A stretch of 64,000 bases of DNA from Linderina pennispora (lineage: Eukaryota > Kickxellomycota > Kickxellomycetes > Kickxellales > Kickxellaceae): NCBI RefSeq assembly GCF_002104995.1, contig NW_024468254.1, forward strand, positions 1,115,317 to 1,179,316, read 5' to 3'. Under the pieces are notes generated by a model that was not told the DNA's origin, did not search any database, and saw only the letters and a program-made list of their open reading frames with translations. Each line of letters starts with the position of its first letter. The stretch's first letter is position 1. Shown one piece after another: positions 20,701 through 28,895 of the stretch. The translations under genes and the position numbers were made by a program.

Positions 20701-21005
20701 AACTGGCCAGTATTGACCAGTGTGAGGTTTCGCGCGCATTATTGCCGCCTGCTCGCCTGCTGGCTGACGATGAAATCTCGGCGGGCATTAGCAGGGCGTC
20801 GAGCAATGAAGCGACGCCGAACGCCGATACCGCCATGAGCACGACCGGGTACAGCAGTCGTGCAAGCAGCGTCGAGCCGCCGTCGTCTGTGGATGGGATG
20901 TCGCGCAAGCTGCCTGGAAAGCCGGCACGTGGTCGCCGTCCAAAGAACCGTGCGCCTGCTACCAAAACCTATCTGGACGAATTCCTGGCCTACGAGAACA
21001 AGTAA
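17721..21005 (+). CDS. ITC1: ISWI-complex accessory subunit, Itc1/ACF1-like (WAC, DDT, WHIM)
   Basis: Non-catalytic subunit that guides an ISWI remodelling ATPase (yeast Isw2-Itc1, animal ACF). Starting at the ATG at 17721 it has 1094 residues. An N-terminal WAC domain (about 27-130) contains WQIRFTDELFDDYDKYLERM. A DDT-type helical domain lies near 363-425 (LVSRTLATYMFISCFSTPL, then the LDPYPLDYFETALVH helix). A run of Glu (about 564-578) and an AT-hook (KRKRGRPPKSK, about 580-590) follow. The WHIM region includes LLLLELLVGECTNNESIRDYL and RRHNIGRLTPIGCDRFFSRY (about 806-826). A second AT-hook-like motif (RGRRPKNRAP) closes the protein. The order of domains is that of Itc1/ACF1. The frame is open without introns. 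Confidence 0.9.
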   Translation: MPLLDGKPIERVPPPAVDSTASRPQGWQIRFTDELFDDYDKYLERMALYRRTIWTCSASGQSGLTYEQALLSERASYHRTTGIGFSDALICEMLLFISQSRLPISQAIDALYYRFLYDFFLGEHLDVKYPDTQGAMYECVVVGIGALPHAMSAETQTGAQIAIERLGDSAPEIINMDGRMQRLFTVRLFDMDGMPIDDSDITVPASELSRSRNVFTKVALRQFLDAHTLRGSRPGSPWIIRFTWRERFRIPYMYRGQALLLRGPAARPPPPAPEPARVAIAQLLNTEADPHPDERQLLVKPFRRLPIEDLDFIQYNHIKNRAGLLWALRDRVEKKKQKITDFFPQGNAEEPEELQRWPVPITTWQVPSALVSRTLATYMFISCFSTPLNLDPYPLDYFETALVHEQPGQAPDPSTACFSTVYRETTIALLNSIIADRKRTQLPSNVEARVSLMVEYQNENMSDQEDEEPVAATVIGTDEHAMDVDKPIKHVEPPVRQLEKPVALQKPPTASRLGSRSAKLRANKTIAQQLQNGDDNAIARRTRHSRLQYSSTMGTSSTDPSDDEGEEEEEEEEEEEEIKPKRKRGRPPKSKPATPVVSDSEDVAVDDDSTMDVDEQSTDVPSVDLTAMRPHALIRHLSRSWAASKITSGTWAATLIGWLNEAAYDYQELTAIYEQLWADDSLTSTNLESKLYQILTAEQRLLLLELLVGECTNNESIRDYLDQCSEVTAELKRERLELRREAKKITESLANLDRADAADLLITPGANVSRATGRKEKEEEQQRQRERRRLGESERTVARRLDHIERELRRHNIGRLTPIGCDRFFSRYYFLDGVGGCPLTGGCGRVLVQPATKDDCNDALARLPRFARNTWALELPPAWRHVICDEDEQLQRLAFPNPSESLPPNDDLWGYYATTAQLDQLKKWLDPRGKRDSALLSELELLQNYVSGSIRRRCQMLEQSYMVQVRRREHICDQIAMHMDSEEPDQELERLQRELASIDQCEVSRALLPPARLLADDEISAGISRASSNEATPNADTAMSTTGYSSRASSVEPPSSVDGMSRKLPGKPARGRRPKNRAPATKTYLDEFLAYENK

Positions 21006-21387
21006 CTATCGTAAAAGCTTCCTTACTCTCTTGCAATCGTATTTTTCCCCCTGAAACTGCACCAAGGGCTGCATGCCCCGCACCAGTAAGCACAAATGTC
21101 TGGGCAGTCTAGCTATTATTACAGTTGTTGGACTATCGACTACCTCTACAGACAATTTTATAGTCCAAAAGTGTCCGACCGCTCCTTAGAACGTTTTTGA
21201 TCGGCTGAAAAGACTTGCGCTCTTTTGAGCCTCAAAACGAGTATGCGTGACTCGCTCTGTGGACTCCTAGAAGCACTATTTTTTTTTGGTCGATGGATCC
21301 AGATCGTAAGGTGTCAAACATGTCTTAATTGCACCCATTGATATATGGTTCCGGGTTCAATTTTTAAGCGCTATTCATCATAGCTCC
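21006..21387. other. Intergenic region, possible upstream part of a Fanzor relic
   Basis: No gene with an intact frame. Near 21290-21325 one frame reads MDPDRKVSNMS before a stop, which recalls the RuvC-I motif of TnpB/Fanzor proteins (Asp-Pro-Gly-Arg-Lys in many members). TTTTGCAG at 21394-21401 could be an old splice acceptor. This is suggestive only. Confidence 0.3.
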
Positions 21388-21870
21388 TTCGCATTTTGCA
21401 GGTCCAGCAGTTCAATAAACGAATCACTCAATTTCCACATCCTTGGTGCTCAGACTTGGAATCGCTGGCTTGCCGCAAAACTCCGGAGCAGGTTCGGCTC
21501 AGATCCAGTGCTGATCATGGGCAATTGGAGTGCGGCGATGGCCCGGCGCCATGCGCCGATTCGTGGCAAGGGATGGCACGACAAGTTCAAGCACCATGGC
21601 TTTGAGGTCTATCTGATCGACGAATTCCGGACATCGTCGATGTGCCCATTCTGCTGCGAAAAGTCGCTGCAGACATTCCGGCATGTTCCTAACCCGCGGC
21701 CCTACCAGAGATCGAAGAACCCAACTGTGAAGTGCCATGGCCTTCTCCGCTGTACAAGCGAGTCATGTAAGCGGGCCATGGCACAATACAGGCGGGCCTA
21801 TTCGTCTCGGCTCTTGAACCACGATCTCGCAGCAGTTCTAAACTTCAGGCTCATTTTCCAGTCACTGTGA
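21388..21870 (+). pseudogene. Fanzor (eukaryotic TnpB-like nuclease) C-terminal remnant
   Basis: The frame is open for about 160 codons with no suitable ATG at its start, so it is a 5'-truncated relic or the last exon of a broken gene. It reads NRWLAAKLRSRFGSDPVLIM, then GNWSA, matching the Fanzor/TnpB segment that precedes RuvC-II. Next comes VYLIDEFRTSSMCPFC, where Glu is the RuvC-II catalytic residue and CPFC the first half of the zinc ribbon. LLRCTSESCKR supplies the second Cys pair. NHDLAAVLNFRLI supplies the RuvC-III Asp; many relatives have Arg where His is found here. So two of the three RuvC acidic residues and the zinc ribbon persist. Fanzors are RNA-guided, transposon-borne eukaryotic relatives of TnpB. 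I see no terminal repeats or guide RNA. Confidence 0.75.
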
Positions 21871-22027
21871 TTCAGGCAGTATTCCTGAACGGTTCCGTCG
21901 CTCTACGGCCATTGCTGCCAATGCTTTTGGCGCCACTCCGGCAACAAAGAAGCCCCCGCAAGAGGTGTTTCTTAAAGTAAATTATTTATTTATCCATCAA
22001 CCACACCCAATAAAGTAAGCGCTGTGT

Positions 22028-24094
22028 TCAGTAGTTGTGGTAACCGCCAGGGTTGCTATACCCAGGCGCGCTGAAACCAGCCGGAGCAGCACTGAAGCCA
22101 CCAGGAGCGCTGAAGCCCCCCGGACCATCATATCCGCCCGGACCACCATATCCACCAGACGAGTTGTCATAGCCGCCATAGCCGCCATACTGCCCGCCAT
22201 AGCCTCCCCCGCTGTTTCCACCCGACGCCCGACGGCCATGCGGCTCCTTGCCGGCCTCCTCGAGAATGCCCAAAGCGGTCTGCACCGCGGCCGTAGCAGT
22301 CGCCTCCTTATCGGCACTGCCACCCTGGTCCTCATGGCGCTGATGCAGGTTGACAGCCTCGCCCATGACCGCGCCAAGCAGCTTCTGCGACGCCTCATCG
22401 CGCTCATCCTCGACATTCAAGGCATTTGTGGACTGCATCTGCGAGATGGCCTTGACGGCGGCTGCCGCGCCCAGCTGCTCATCGGAGTAGCGCGCGAGGT
22501 CGCGTTTCTGTTGGTAGATTTCAGTAAAGAACTTTTGCGCTTCGTGTGCAGGCAGCCCACTGGTCGGGATTCCGGCCAGGTCGCGGCTACCGCCACCAAA
22601 GACATTGCCCAGGATCTTGGAGAAGAAGGAGCTCTGACCACCACCGGATTTGCCTCCGCCACCACCACCTCCACCGCCTCCACCAAGGAATGACGAGGCC
22701 ATGCCGAGCAGAGGACCCAGGCCGCCGGCCCCTCCGCCGCCGCCGCCACCGCCGCCGCCAGACTTGTTGCCACCACCACCCAGAAGCCCCATGGCCATGG
22801 GAGCAAAGGCTGCAAGCGCGCCAAGTCCGCCAGCACCACCTCCACCTCCACCACCAGCCTTGCTACCACCACCACCAAGCAGTCCCATGGCCATCGGGGC
22901 CAGTGCAGCCATATCCAGGCCGCCGCCGCCGCCGCCCAATAGACCACTCAGAGGATCAGCCGGCGCGCCGCCGCCACCACCTCCACCACCTCCCCCGGGG
23001 GGACGAGGCGGTCCGCCGCTTCCCTGCGGGCGGCCCTGGTTGCCGCCTTGGGGACGGCCCTGTGGGCCACCCTGCGACGGATTGTACATGCTCGATGACG
23101 GGCCTGGGGGGCGCGGCGGTCCATCACTGTTGTTCTGGGGCGGCCGCTGGTTGCCATTGCCACCGCCGTACGGGCCACCCTGCGGAGGGCGGGGACCGGA
23201 GTTGTTGCCATATCCGCCTGGACCGCTGTTTCCTGGAGGACCGCCATACGGACCACCCTGGTTATTGCCGCCCTGCGGAGGACGGGGACCAGAGTTGTTG
23301 CCATATCCGCCAGGACCATCGTTTCTTGGAGGACCATCATGGGAAGGACGCGGGCCAGAGTTGCCGCCGTATCCGCCTGGACCACTGTTTCCAGAGGGAC
23401 CGCCATAAGGACCACCTTGGTTGTTGCCGCCCTGGGGAGGGCGAGGACCGGAGTTGCTACCATATCCACCAGGGCCGTCGTTTCCTGGAGGACCACCATA
23501 CGGACCACCCTGGTTGTTGCCGCCCTGCGGTGGACGGGGACCAGAGTTGTTGCCATATCCGCCAGGGCCGTCGTTTCCTGAGGGGCCATCATGGGAAGGA
23601 CGCGGGCCAGAGTTGCCGCCGTATCCACCAGGACCACTGTTTCCAGAAGGGCCACCATAAGGACCACCCTGGTTGTTACCGCCCTGGGGAGGGCGAGGAC
23701 CAGAGTTGCCACCATATCCGCCAGGGCCGTCGTTTCCCGCAGGCCCACCATAAGGGCTGCCATGAGAAGGGCGGGGACCAGAGCTGCTGCCGTATCCGCC
23801 CGGGCCGTCGTTTCCATAAGGCCCGCCATGGCTATTGCCCTGAGGCTGGCTGGAATTGCTGCCGGAAGACCCGTGGTAGGGGCCATTGTCCTGGTAGCGT
23901 CCCGGCTGACCACCGTGCGAACCATAGCCGCCCTGTGATGGGCCCTCCCCGTGGCCAGCGTAGGGCCCGCCGTAGCCGGCGCCCGGCATGGTGTAGTTGT
24001 TGTTTCTCGAGTTGCGCGACTCGTCGTCATTGTCGCCGTAGCCGCGGGGGGCGTAGAAGCCGCCGACATCGTCTTGGCCACCGTAGTAGCTCAT
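22028..24094 (-). CDS. Glycine-rich tandem-repeat protein with conserved helical C-terminal domain
   Basis: A 688-residue protein of unknown function. The N-terminus (MSYYGGQDDVGGFYAPRGYG) leads into Gly/Pro/Asn/Gln-rich tandem repeats of the type NDGPGGYGNNSGPRPPQGGN (about residues 90-310). Polyglycine-rich hydrophobic blocks (LAPMAMGLLGGGG, twice, then a variant) follow to about 490. A folded, mostly helical segment comes next (about 510-610) with HEAQKFFTEIYQQKRDLARY, LGAAAAVKAISQMQS and ALGILEEAGKEP. A Gly/Tyr-rich tail ends the chain. Similar layouts occur in fungal proteins with an uncharacterised helical domain after a Gly-rich region. The composition suggests phase separation or a secreted/adhesive role, but there is no signal peptide. 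A long antisense frame here is a repeat artefact. Confidence 0.8.
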   Translation of the reverse strand: MSYYGGQDDVGGFYAPRGYGDNDDESRNSRNNNYTMPGAGYGGPYAGHGEGPSQGGYGSHGGQPGRYQDNGPYHGSSGSNSSQPQGNSHGGPYGNDGPGGYGSSSGPRPSHGSPYGGPAGNDGPGGYGGNSGPRPPQGGNNQGGPYGGPSGNSGPGGYGGNSGPRPSHDGPSGNDGPGGYGNNSGPRPPQGGNNQGGPYGGPPGNDGPGGYGSNSGPRPPQGGNNQGGPYGGPSGNSGPGGYGGNSGPRPSHDGPPRNDGPGGYGNNSGPRPPQGGNNQGGPYGGPPGNSGPGGYGNNSGPRPPQGGPYGGGNGNQRPPQNNSDGPPRPPGPSSSMYNPSQGGPQGRPQGGNQGRPQGSGGPPRPPGGGGGGGGGGAPADPLSGLLGGGGGGLDMAALAPMAMGLLGGGGSKAGGGGGGGAGGLGALAAFAPMAMGLLGGGGNKSGGGGGGGGGGAGGLGPLLGMASSFLGGGGGGGGGGGKSGGGQSSFFSKILGNVFGGGSRDLAGIPTSGLPAHEAQKFFTEIYQQKRDLARYSDEQLGAAAAVKAISQMQSTNALNVEDERDEASQKLLGAVMGEAVNLHQRHEDQGGSADKEATATAAVQTALGILEEAGKEPHGRRASGGNSGGGYGGQYGGYGGYDNSSGGYGGPGGYDGPGGFSAPGGFSAAPAGFSAPGYSNPGGYHNY
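23150..23830 (-). repeat. Coding minisatellite with 252-base higher-order period
   Basis: Inside the glycine-rich gene, units of about 93 bases coding for NQGGPYGGP...GPGGYG...GPRPPQGG alternate with a variant carrying PSHDGP. The combined block recurs every 252 bases: the segment starting near 23339 is repeated nearly exactly from 23591. All changes keep the frame. Confidence 0.8.
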
Positions 24095-24577
24095 TGGTAG
24101 GAAAAGAGAAAGAGTTGCAAAATAAATAGAGGAAGAAAAAACTCAGGGTCAAGAGAGAAGAAAGAGCTGGACGCAGTCCAGGTGACATAAAATCGACTAG
24201 GAGCGCTTGGCAGCGTGGGTCCGCTCGCTGATTTCTGCTAAAAATCACACGTGACTGGGATACTGGCAGTAGAGCCAATGGCCAAAAAGGCTGTTTGTAA
24301 GCTGGCTGCTGGCTGTGGTAAACTTTTTCTTGAGGTACTGACAGCCAAACATTCTCTTTGCATTCAGCACATTTAGCCTCTCTGCTCCGATTCCCTCCTG
24401 GCAGCAATACTATCGTCTCAGCTAGACGCTTCTGCATTCCTGGGCTATTTTTATTATTATTCCGCGCTGCATTCGCAACAATAGCACATTCCGGAAGAAC
24501 AGTTGAACGGCCCCCGCACACATATACCAAACACTAGAGGGAGAATTTTTGGTCTCATTCGCAGTGGATTTCGGGTA
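24095..24577. promoter_or_regulatory. Divergent promoter between glycine-rich gene and RAMA-PHD gene
   Basis: These 483 bases lie between opposing ATGs. The frame of the RAMA-PHD gene is open back to a TTG at 24503 but has no ATG before 24578. No coding sequence or RNA gene is apparent. Confidence 0.45.
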
Positions 24578-27500
24578 ATGGTCGATCGACCAGCAGTTGA
24601 CGAGAAAATGGGCGACACAACAGGGGAAATGGCCAAGCGAGTACTATCGCTACCGGCCAACGGCAAGATCCTGATCTCGCACCTGGTGGACGAGGGCCTG
24701 CTGACAGCAGGAAACACGGTGGTGTGCAACAACTGGCCGTTCACAGCAGTAGTCACGGCAACAGGGGCATTTGAGGCAAGCTGGGAGCCCGTGCCAGCAG
24801 ACTTTGTGGGCACATACGGCAGAGAGTTCATGCGGGCAGAGTTCGAGACGCCGTCGGCATGGGCCACGGCAGTGTGCCGGGTGATGCGAGCCCAGGCGCG
24901 CGCACACAAGCACCGCAGAGACGGCGACGAGGAGGTGGGACGGCGGGCCAGCCGATCCAAACAGAAGGCGCCGACCAGCACCGAGGGTCGCGTGGCGGTC
25001 AACGGCTGGACGGCCTGCCGCGTGCGGTTTGCAAGGGACGACCCGAACCGCGCGCTAGGCGAGCGATTGGCAGGCGGAACCGGCGATACAATCGAGGTGA
25101 CGCTGGATGCGCTGCGACGCGAGCTGTGCGCGCGCATTAGCCGTACGCGCGCAGCGCCGAGCCGGGCAGCGTCGGACAGCGAGTCGGAGCCGGACAGCAC
25201 GCTGGTGGACGGGCTGGCGCAGCGCGTGGAGCACGGGCTGGCGCTGGGATGCGTCAAGCAGCGGCGCGCGGCGGCGGCGGCAGCAGACGCCATCTCGGCC
25301 ACAGCGCATGCGTCGTCGATGGCCATGTTTGTGCAGCTGGCGGCCCACGGCGACGAGCGCCTGACGCCCCACAGCCGCAAGCGCAAGAGCATCCCCGACA
25401 TGTCGCGCCACGCCAAGCTGTCGCGTGTGCCCGACGCCGAGCAGACGCTGCAGACCAAGGCCACCCTGGCGTTTTTCCGCGAGCGCGCCCAGGCCCTGGC
25501 GCGCCCACACGCCGAAGCAAAGGCCCTGCGTGCCCAGCGCCGCCAGCTGCTGCGACGCAGGATCGGCGGTGCGCTGGACGTCTGGCTGCGCCAGCGCCGC
25601 GCACACCGCCAGCCCGCCGATGTTCCGCCGGTCCCTGTGAGTTCGCCTGGGGGCTCGCCGGGCGCTACTGACGAACTGGTCGGCATGGCTGCGGCTGTCA
25701 GCGCGACCTTCGCTGATATTGCTGCGCGCCTGCCGTGTCTGACGGATGACGCAGCGCTGCAGGGTATTGCGCTCTGCACGCAGTGTGGGTCGAGCGGCTC
25801 GGCGCTGCTGGAGTGCCAGGCATGCGGCGATCGGTACCACGGCTTCTGCGTCAGCCCGCTGGTGCGCGACGCGGCACGGTTTCTGTGCCCGGCGTGCCGC
25901 GTGTGCGCCGGGTGTCTGGACGATCGGCCGCCGGAGCTTTTGCAGTGCGACCAATGCGGTACGTGCATGCACGCGCACTGTAGCGCCCAGCGTGCGGTGC
26001 ACCGTGACGGGCTGGCCGGGCTGGCACGCGAGAATGGCCGGTGGGTGTGCGACCAGTGCGTGGCCTGCCGCGAGTGTGGATTTTCCATGGCCGACGGCGC
26101 TCCGGCCGACGGCAAGGCGGCGGCCGAGTGGACAGCGCGCGTGGCATGGGGATGCGACTTCAACCTGTGCGGGCTCTGCACGCAACAGATCGAAAAGGGC
26201 AAAGTCTGTCCACAATGCGTGGCCACATACGCCAGCACAACCGCCGGCGCCAATATGGTTTGCTGCGACGTCTGCGCTGTGTGGATCCACACTGCCTGCG
26301 ACCCGCGCCTGACGCCACACGTCTACGACGCTCTGCTCACGCTGGAGGACGCGCCGTACGTGTGCCCGGCGTGCTGTCTGATGGTCTCTGGCGGTGAGCC
26401 TGAAACCGATCCAGTCTGTCTGCCAGCGTGTCTGCAACAAGTGCCCAAGTGCGCACCCCCCATACCCACAGCCAGCGACTCACCCAGCGCCCCACATGTC
26501 GCCAGCTTTGCGGCGCCGGTCAAGCAGGAACCCGAGACCGAGGCAGCCAACATGCTGCTGAGCCTGACCCAGAGCGACGTCCGCTTTGACCGCTTCGCCA
26601 TCGACGCGCTGGAGACCCAGTTCAGCACCTGGGCCGGCGACCGCCGTGTCTGCATGCTCTGCAGCCTGCATGGCGACAGTGCGCAGCTGGGCCGCCTCGT
26701 CCCGCTGCTGCATGCTGCGCCCGGTCACGCCGCCAGCCAGTGGGTGCACGTCGAGTGTCTGGCGTGGGCCTGGGGCCCGCGCTCCACCACCATCAGCGCC
26801 CTAGGTTCCAGCCACAGCGGCGCCAGCAGCCCAGTTACCGGCCCAGGCGCTGCCGGTGCTGCGCTGGTGCGCTTCGAGGGCCGCCTGGATGCCAGCCGCG
26901 CCGACCTACTGTGCTCGCTGTGTGGCCGCGTGGGGGCGTCGTTCCACTGCTGCGCCCCCGTGGCCTGCAGTGGCTCTGCCTACCACCTGCCGTGTCTACT
27001 GCTGGCCGGCTCTCCTGCTGGCACTGCGCCCGGCCAGCCCCAGTACTGCGCTGGCTGGCGCCGCGCGCTGTGTGCCGAGCACGTGCCTCTGTTTTCCGCC
27101 ATGATGCCCGCCGATACTACAACCGCCTCATACGCCGACGTGCGCGTCGAAGCCAGCGTGGACGAGCCCGGCACGCCGCCCGCTGGTCCGGTCCGGCTCG
27201 GCAGCCTGGAGATCAGTGCCTGGGGTGCAGTCCCTGCCGATGCACCCGAGCCGCACGCCGTGACCGCCGAATTCCCGCGCTGGGTCATTCCGCCCGACGG
27301 TTTCGTGTGCGCCCGCGCCTTCTGCATTAACGGCCATGCGCTGCGCATGCACATTGCCACCAGGATCGAGGGCCCTGTCGCCCTATGGTGTGGCCACATT
27401 AGCCAAGACGCCGCTGTCGCCGAAATCCAGGCCGAGGCGCTGGGCGATCTTGTCGGCCGTCTGCTCGCCCAGCTGCTGGGCGTTCTGGGCGTCGCTGACG

Positions 27501-27739
27501 ACCACCTTTACTCTGCCTTCGCCCGAGCCGCTGCCCACAAACCCTTCCGCTTCCTTGGCCTAACGCGCTGTTCGCTGTACGACCTGTTTGTGCGTCGTGT
27601 TGACAACTACGATCGTCTGTGCGAGCGCGCACGTATGGCACGCAGCCGCTCTGTCTCAATGATCCCCGTCGTGCCGCCTACCCTGGCAGATACTGATGCT
27701 CCCCCAATATCCACCCCCACCCAGATGGTCACCGATTGA
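24578..27739 (+). CDS. RAMA-PHD(x3)-ePHD-FYRN/FYRC chromatin protein, trithorax-like but without SET
   Basis: Probable chromatin reader. From the first ATG it has 1053 residues (MGDTTGEM at 24608 is an alternative start). Residues about 28-105 match a RAMA domain: ISHLVDEGLLTAGNTVV, a strand pair ending FTAVVTATGAF, FETPSAWATAV, and VNGW at 141-144. Three Cys/His-rich PHD-type fingers follow (about 400-445, 445-505, 500-605), for example CTQCGSSGSALLECQACG and CVATYASTTAGANMVCCDVC. An extended PHD lies at about 690-860 (VCMLCSLHG, WVHVECLAWAWGP, LCSLCGRVGASFHCC). FYRN/FYRC-like sequence closes it (about 875-1035: LGSLEISAWGAV, PDGFVCARAF). PHD clusters, ePHD and FYR are the MLL/trithorax order, but the SET methyltransferase is absent and the protein simply stops. 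RAMA domains accompany adenine methylation in bacteria and some eukaryotes. A role reading 6-methyladenine and histone H3 is inference. Confidence 0.85.
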   Translation: MVDRPAVDEKMGDTTGEMAKRVLSLPANGKILISHLVDEGLLTAGNTVVCNNWPFTAVVTATGAFEASWEPVPADFVGTYGREFMRAEFETPSAWATAVCRVMRAQARAHKHRRDGDEEVGRRASRSKQKAPTSTEGRVAVNGWTACRVRFARDDPNRALGERLAGGTGDTIEVTLDALRRELCARISRTRAAPSRAASDSESEPDSTLVDGLAQRVEHGLALGCVKQRRAAAAAADAISATAHASSMAMFVQLAAHGDERLTPHSRKRKSIPDMSRHAKLSRVPDAEQTLQTKATLAFFRERAQALARPHAEAKALRAQRRQLLRRRIGGALDVWLRQRRAHRQPADVPPVPVSSPGGSPGATDELVGMAAAVSATFADIAARLPCLTDDAALQGIALCTQCGSSGSALLECQACGDRYHGFCVSPLVRDAARFLCPACRVCAGCLDDRPPELLQCDQCGTCMHAHCSAQRAVHRDGLAGLARENGRWVCDQCVACRECGFSMADGAPADGKAAAEWTARVAWGCDFNLCGLCTQQIEKGKVCPQCVATYASTTAGANMVCCDVCAVWIHTACDPRLTPHVYDALLTLEDAPYVCPACCLMVSGGEPETDPVCLPACLQQVPKCAPPIPTASDSPSAPHVASFAAPVKQEPETEAANMLLSLTQSDVRFDRFAIDALETQFSTWAGDRRVCMLCSLHGDSAQLGRLVPLLHAAPGHAASQWVHVECLAWAWGPRSTTISALGSSHSGASSPVTGPGAAGAALVRFEGRLDASRADLLCSLCGRVGASFHCCAPVACSGSAYHLPCLLLAGSPAGTAPGQPQYCAGWRRALCAEHVPLFSAMMPADTTTASYADVRVEASVDEPGTPPAGPVRLGSLEISAWGAVPADAPEPHAVTAEFPRWVIPPDGFVCARAFCINGHALRMHIATRIEGPVALWCGHISQDAAVAEIQAEALGDLVGRLLAQLLGVLGVADDHLYSAFARAAAHKPFRFLGLTRCSLYDLFVRRVDNYDRLCERARMARSRSVSMIPVVPPTLADTDAPPISTPTQMVTD

Positions 27740-28258
27740 TGATATTTGCACTTGCTCACCTCTCCATTTTTTCTAGCTTCCTGCCACTCCTCTGTATGTA
27801 ATTGAACAACAATATACCAACTACACGTTGCATCTATTATATAGTTAGCTATTCGTATAAACGTGAATGAAAAGGGTCAAGATTTTATACAGCGACCAGT
27901 AGCTACCCACTGAAGAACAATCTCCTTTTATATCCACGTCGACACTTTGTAAAATAGAATATAGACTACTCTGCATATAGGTTGCAGTTTGAGGGACTAC
28001 CCACGGTGCTTGACCAAATGTGTTTGCCAAAGAGCCTGCTCTCCCGGGTCCAAATCCCGACTTTGCCCCGACCTAATTGCATATAGATGATGAAGGAGGC
28101 AAGCGACCAGAAGGAGAACAAAACTCTAGGCGGAGGCATTGTAGGGACAGGGTCTCGGAATGTCTGCAGTGTAAACGAGTAGTAACCCGATGATAGTCAC
28201 AGTGATAACCGCAGATAAATGATATATTTCCACAGTATTTCTCTGCATGTCAACTGTG
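27740..28258. other. Intergenic, AT-rich, with a tRNA-like relic
   Basis: The 3' flank of the RAMA-PHD gene. Apart from the tRNA-like sequence given separately, I see no gene. Composition is clearly more AT-rich than the genes to the left. Confidence 0.4.
27981..28070 (+). pseudogene. tRNA-like relic of the long-variable-arm (Leu/Ser) type
   Basis: The 3' half looks like a tRNA: a variable-arm hairpin AGAGC-CT-GCTCT (28031-28042), a T-arm CGGG-TCCAAAT-CCCG (28046-28060) and a 3' acceptor-like CTTTGCCCC. The 5' half does not fold: no D-arm and no pairing acceptor strand are evident and the anticodon loop is too long. Therefore a pseudogene or a SINE-like head. Confidence 0.4.
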
Positions 28259-28895
28259 TTACAACAATGTAGCTATTTGGAAAACACCCAATAGGTAACC
28301 ACAGATTGATATAGATACCAGCGATATGTAGTGTTTGCCGACATCTCCTATTTTCGGCTCAGATTGCCACAAATCAAGGATCACTCTGTTCACCTCACTC
28401 CTTGAATCCCTTAGCAAAGTATCTACCTTGAGTTCTATCATCACATATGTATCCACATACCTCTCCGGCGCATTAGCATTACCATCAAGGCTCTTACATG
28501 GACGAAACAGCTTTTCTGCACTCTCCCACCAGTTCAGCGGCAGTCTTCTCACCAGGTATATGAACTTTGTGCTCCTACATAGTGCCTTGACGTCTGACAA
28601 CAGTATTTTTCATCCTGTATAGCTGAGCAACTAGCGCCTGGATATCAAATAGGGCTTTCAGCTGCTCGTTGATGAGGTGCTTTAGATAATCATTTTCATT
28701 GTCGCTCAACCTCTGAAGCTTTTTGACACTTCTGCGGAGCACCTTCTCCAACAGCTTCTCATATTCCTTCTGGAGGCGGGCAAGGCTGCCGGTGAGGTCG
28801 CTCAGGCTCTTGATGGCTACATCTTCCCCCCTCCTTGCCTCTGCTCATGCTGCTTCAGTTGCCTCCTTCTTCTTCATGGTTGTGAGGCTGGCCAT
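28259..28895 (-). pseudogene. Broken coiled-coil gene (one stop, one frameshift), family unknown
   Basis: Starting at the ATG at 28895 the frame reads MASLTTMKKKEATEAA, meets TGA at 28847-28845, then continues with protein-like helical sequence (SDLTGSLARLQKEYEKLLEK, NDYLKHLINEQLKALF). Near 28600 the sense continues in another frame with STKFIYLVRRLPLNWW, YVDTYVMIELKVDTLL and SEVNRVILDLW, ending in a hydrophobic tail. One in-frame stop plus one frameshift make it a likely pseudogene; short introns are a less likely explanation. The pieces look like one heptad-rich cytosolic protein. I do not recognise the family. Confidence 0.5.

Noticed and set aside
22546..24129. A 527-codon plus-strand frame over the glycine-rich gene, rich in His and Arg
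   Set aside because: It is the antisense of the Gly/Pro/Asn repeats; the composition follows from the repeat, and the minus frame has a good ATG and an ordered C-terminal domain.
25055..26440. A 461-codon minus-strand frame opposite the RAMA-PHD gene
   Set aside because: GC-rich shadow of a real gene. The plus strand carries ordered Cys/His finger motifs, the minus strand none.
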